Source: Candidatus Nitrosopumilus sp.
Lineage (GTDB): Archaea > Thermoproteota > Nitrososphaeria > Nitrososphaerales > Nitrosopumilaceae
DNA length: 11,452 nt
NCBI GenBank assembly: GCA_013043295.1
Contig: JABDOO010000045.1
Location: 1-11,452, forward strand
Reading direction: 5' to 3'
Under the pieces are notes generated by a model. It was not told the DNA's origin and made no database searches. It saw only the letters and a program-made list of their open reading frames with translations. The translations under genes were made by a program, and so were the position numbers. Shown here in pieces: positions 9,988-11,452 of the stretch. Positions within the stretch are counted from its first letter, which is position 1. Every line of letters begins with the position of its first letter.

Positions 9988-11018
9988 GCTTTTGCAACTT
10001 TCATCAAGTCTGCAATCTTGATGTTCATTCCGAATCTGTCTTCGTTCTTTTTCATGTAACGAAATATTGCAATAAAGTCTGGCAGTGCCTTGAAAAAGCT
10101 AAAGTCTTTGTGAATTTTTGCTCTAACAAAATTAAACACCTTGGCATAGACTTTGTAATGTTTCTCAACTGCCTTTTCATATGCTTTAAAATCATTCATG
10201 TTCTCTAAAAATATCTCAACGCATTGCATTGATGGAATAATTCCTTCACCTAACAATGCATAAACTGTTCCTATTGACTCTCCAACTCCTACAACCTTAC
10301 CTGAATAGTATGGCTTGCATCTATCCGGAGTTGCTAGTCTAATTGGACGACCCTTTGTTTTGAGAACCTTGCCTCCGTGTTTTTTCAAAAAGTCATCTGT
10401 TGCCTTGATGTGTTGTTTGTTGTAATCACCTGCTCCAATATGAGCCCATTTCTCCCCTAGTGGGAAATACCAAAAGTATCCTGACATTCCAGGAAATGGC
10501 TCGATGTAAAAGTCATCATACGGAACTTTGTCTTCGTATTCTACTTTGTATTCATATGTCGGCAAAAAGAAATCTTCTTTTAATTTTGGTAGGTATACTC
10601 TGTGAAATCCTGTACAGTCAACTATCATGTCGTACTCTTTTTCTAATTCTTCTAGAGATGGTGGTGGACCGTAGATAATTTTAGAATCTTTTATGAAATC
10701 TTTGATTAGTGCTAGTTTGTCATATGTGCAAAGCCCTTTCAGACCTATATCGAATTTAACATCATTGTTCATCTTTACATGCATATTTTTTCCATCATGA
10801 ATTAGAAAATCATCAAAATTCCTACCTGTTTTTTTACAAAATTCAGTTAGTGTTGGTTTTATTGTTCCCCATGCACAAATAGAATCATGTCTTTCCTCTA
10901 CCATTCTTTCATAACCGACTACTTCGTGTTCCGAGTCTTTTAGTCTGGCCATCAAATAGGAACCTGCTACACCCATTCCCATTACTGCAATCTTCAAGAT
11001 ACCTTGCGATCTTACCAT
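9984..11018 (-). CDS. Geranylgeranyl-reductase-like FAD-dependent oxidoreductase
   Basis: A 344-residue flavoprotein. An N-terminal Rossmann dinucleotide fold has GMGVAG at 14-19, ending in an acidic/aromatic strand (VVGYERM). PGMSGYFWYFPLGEKWAHIGAGD (about 176-198) matches the YxWxFP...GxG signature of geranylgeranyl reductases, and GVGESIGTVYALLGEGI (244-260) matches their second FAD motif, with E in the usual GD position. Family members saturate isoprenoid chains of archaeal membrane lipids or related isoprenoids; the substrate here cannot be told. At 344 residues it is somewhat shorter than typical ~400-residue members. The ATG at 11018 is preferred over GTG 11033 because a TATA-like element lies 26 bp upstream. 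Confidence 0.82.
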   Translation of the reverse strand: MVRSQGILKIAVMGMGVAGSYLMARLKDSEHEVVGYERMVEERHDSICAWGTIKPTLTEFCKKTGRNFDDFLIHDGKNMHVKMNNDVKFDIGLKGLCTYDKLALIKDFIKDSKIIYGPPPSLEELEKEYDMIVDCTGFHRVYLPKLKEDFFLPTYEYKVEYEDKVPYDDFYIEPFPGMSGYFWYFPLGEKWAHIGAGDYNKQHIKATDDFLKKHGGKVLKTKGRPIRLATPDRCKPYYSGKVVGVGESIGTVYALLGEGIIPSMQCVEIFLENMNDFKAYEKAVEKHYKVYAKVFNFVRAKIHKDFSFFKALPDFIAIFRYMKKNEDRFGMNIKIADLMKVAKA

Positions 11019-11038
11019 GCCTAATAAATACACTATCT

Positions 11039-11049
11039 GGAAATATTCC
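11039..11049 (-). promoter_or_regulatory. TATA-like element for the reductase gene
   Basis: On the minus strand GGAATATTTCC is centred 26 bp before the ATG at 11018, predicting a leaderless mRNA and supporting that start. Confidence 0.4.
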
Positions 11050-11095
11050 TAGTGCTTTTTGAGATCATTGCATTAGTATGAAAAAGTAGTGCAGG

Positions 11096-11103
11096 TTAAA
11101 TAT
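11096..11103 (+). promoter_or_regulatory. TATA box for the hairpin-array transcript
   Basis: TTAAATAT, preceded by a purine-rich GCAGG, is a good archaeal TATA match. Its spacing predicts transcription from about 11125, ten bases before the first repeat unit. No protein start lies at that distance: the ATG, GTG and TTG codons at 11078-11123 run into stops within a few codons. Confidence 0.5.
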
Positions 11104-11124
11104 CAAAATTGAATAGTGTATTTG

Positions 11125-11268
11125 AAAAGGTAGTCTGTCGTCTGATTACAAAAAGTTTCAGACCTTAAGACAATCGCTGTCATCAGAGAACACTGCGTTT
11201 CTGATCTTAAGCGAAGAGCTGTCATCGACCTCCTACAGGAGTTGATCTTAAGCTAATCCTTTCTTATT
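11125..11268 (+). ncRNA. Predicted three-hairpin non-coding RNA (or structured leader)
   Basis: A predicted transcript from the TATA box at 11096-11103 through three hairpin units to the pyrimidine-rich tract TCCTTTCTTATT (11257-11268), about 140 nt. Stem 1 (11140-11163) has 6 bp closing a 12-nt loop. Stem 2 (11182-11205) has 6 bp, a bulged G and 3 bp around ACTGC. Stem 3 (11224-11246) has 5 bp, a bulged C and CTCC-TACA-GGAG. Stem positions 1, 4 and 5 differ between copies in a compensatory way, and the G:T pair in stem 3 works only in plus-strand RNA. It could instead be a long 5' leader of the nitroreductase mRNA. Family unknown. Confidence 0.5.
11135..11252 (+). repeat. Three tandem 42-bp units: CTGTC + hairpin + CTTAAG
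   Basis: CTGTC boxes start at 11135, 11177 and 11219 (spacing exactly 42 and 42). CTTAAG boxes start at 11164, 11206 and 11247 (42 and 41). Between them lies an inverted repeat of 24, 24 and 23 nt. A 7-nt linker (ACAATCG, CGAAGAG) joins the units. The boxes are identical in all copies, while the inverted repeats differ in sequence but keep pairing. Confidence 0.9.
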
Positions 11269-11274
11269 ACATTA
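11263..11274 (+). promoter_or_regulatory. Possible TATA region for the nitroreductase gene
   Basis: The AT-rich TCTTATTACATT, with ATTAAATT just after it, lies 20-32 bp before the ATG at 11295, allowing a start within a few bases of the ATG. The exact box is ambiguous, and the region overlaps the proposed terminator of the hairpin RNA. Confidence 0.3.
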
Positions 11275-11294
11275 AATTTGGTGTTGTTTTTGGT

Positions 11295-11452
11295 ATGTTA
11301 TTGGATACATTTGATGCGATAAAGACAAGGCGTGCAGTAAAAAAATTCGACAGCACATACAAGATGACTCCAGAACAAGTAAAGTCACTAATGGAACTTA
11401 CAATTTTGTCACCAACAAGTTACAACCAACAAAACTGGAGATTCATCACAGT
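11295..11452 (+). CDS. Nitroreductase-family protein (3' partial)
   Basis: The first 52 codons of a gene that runs off the window. FDAIKTRRAVKKFD, then MTPEQVKSLMELTILSPTSYNQQNWRFI, is the classic N-terminus of FMN-dependent nitroreductases: the TRRAVKKFD segment supplies FMN-phosphate-binding arginines, and SPTSYNQQNWRF is the SP-(S/T)-x-x-N-x-Q-(P/N)-W motif. Members reduce nitro compounds, quinones or flavins with NAD(P)H; the substrate is unknown. The ATG at 11295 gives the normal family N-terminus. The hairpin array lies 42 bp upstream. Confidence 0.9.
   Translation, partial: MLLDTFDAIKTRRAVKKFDSTYKMTPEQVKSLMELTILSPTSYNQQNWRFIT

Noticed and set aside
11126..11245. A reading frame open through all three 42-bp units, with LSS repeated at the start of each unit
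   Set aside because: It lacks any ATG, GTG or TTG start; a TGA at 11123 precedes it. Openness follows from the 42-bp period being a multiple of three.
11135..11252. CRISPR-like repeat/spacer array
   Set aside because: Conserved boxes are only 5-6 nt, and the 'spacers' are themselves inverted repeats at fixed length. There are no cas genes in the window.
11271..11292. Intrinsic terminator with a GC hairpin after the array
   Set aside because: No GC-rich hairpin is directly followed by a T run; only a pyrimidine-rich tract is visible, so termination is a weak inference.

Overview
The window is AT-rich archaeal DNA, most probably from an ammonia-oxidising archaeon of the Nitrosopumilus type (Thaumarchaeota/Nitrososphaerota). 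The evidence is as follows. (1) The largest RNA polymerase subunit is one unsplit gene joining the A' and A'' regions, whereas most other archaea split it. (2) It lies upstream of the archaeal L30e-nusA-S12-S7 block. (3) Two secreted proteins have the look of thaumarchaeal surface proteins. (4) TATA boxes sit about 26 bp before several start codons, the geometry expected for leaderless archaeal mRNAs. Species assignment is inference; no 16S gene is present.

Layout. Positions 1-3603 hold most of rpoA, cut at its 5' end. A small Sm-like RNA-binding protein (3630-3860) follows closely. Two secreted-protein genes come next, each with its own promoter: an S-layer-like protein with an internally duplicated beta domain (3896-5071), and a protein with two Ig-like domains, a Q/N/T-rich repeat linker and TPRs (5123-6799). 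The information-processing block resumes at 6875-8770 with ribosomal protein L30e, archaeal NusA, S12 and S7. The rpoA-to-S7 block is therefore interrupted by three genes. An intron-containing tRNA-Gln(CUG) on the minus strand (8794-8881) faces S7. Then come a small, possibly winged-helix protein on the minus strand (8927-9247), a divergent YkgJ-type cysteine-cluster protein (9283-9987), and a convergent geranylgeranyl-reductase-like flavoprotein (9984-11018, minus) whose stop codon overlaps the YkgJ stop. The window ends in the start of a nitroreductase-family gene (11295 onward).

The most unusual element is in the 11019-11294 intergenic region. Three tandem 42-bp units (11135-11252) each consist of CTGTC, a 23-24-nt hairpin, then CTTAAG. 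The flanking boxes are conserved, while the stem bases change in a compensatory way between copies. A good TATA box lies at the right distance upstream and a pyrimidine-rich tract follows. I propose an undescribed three-hairpin non-coding RNA or structured leader on the plus strand.

How the genes relate: rpoA, Lsm, L30e, NusA, S12 and S7 serve transcription, RNA handling and translation. The two secreted proteins belong to the cell surface. The reductase-like gene probably acts in isoprenoid lipid saturation or related flavin chemistry. The YkgJ-like and nitroreductase genes are redox or metal related with unknown substrates.
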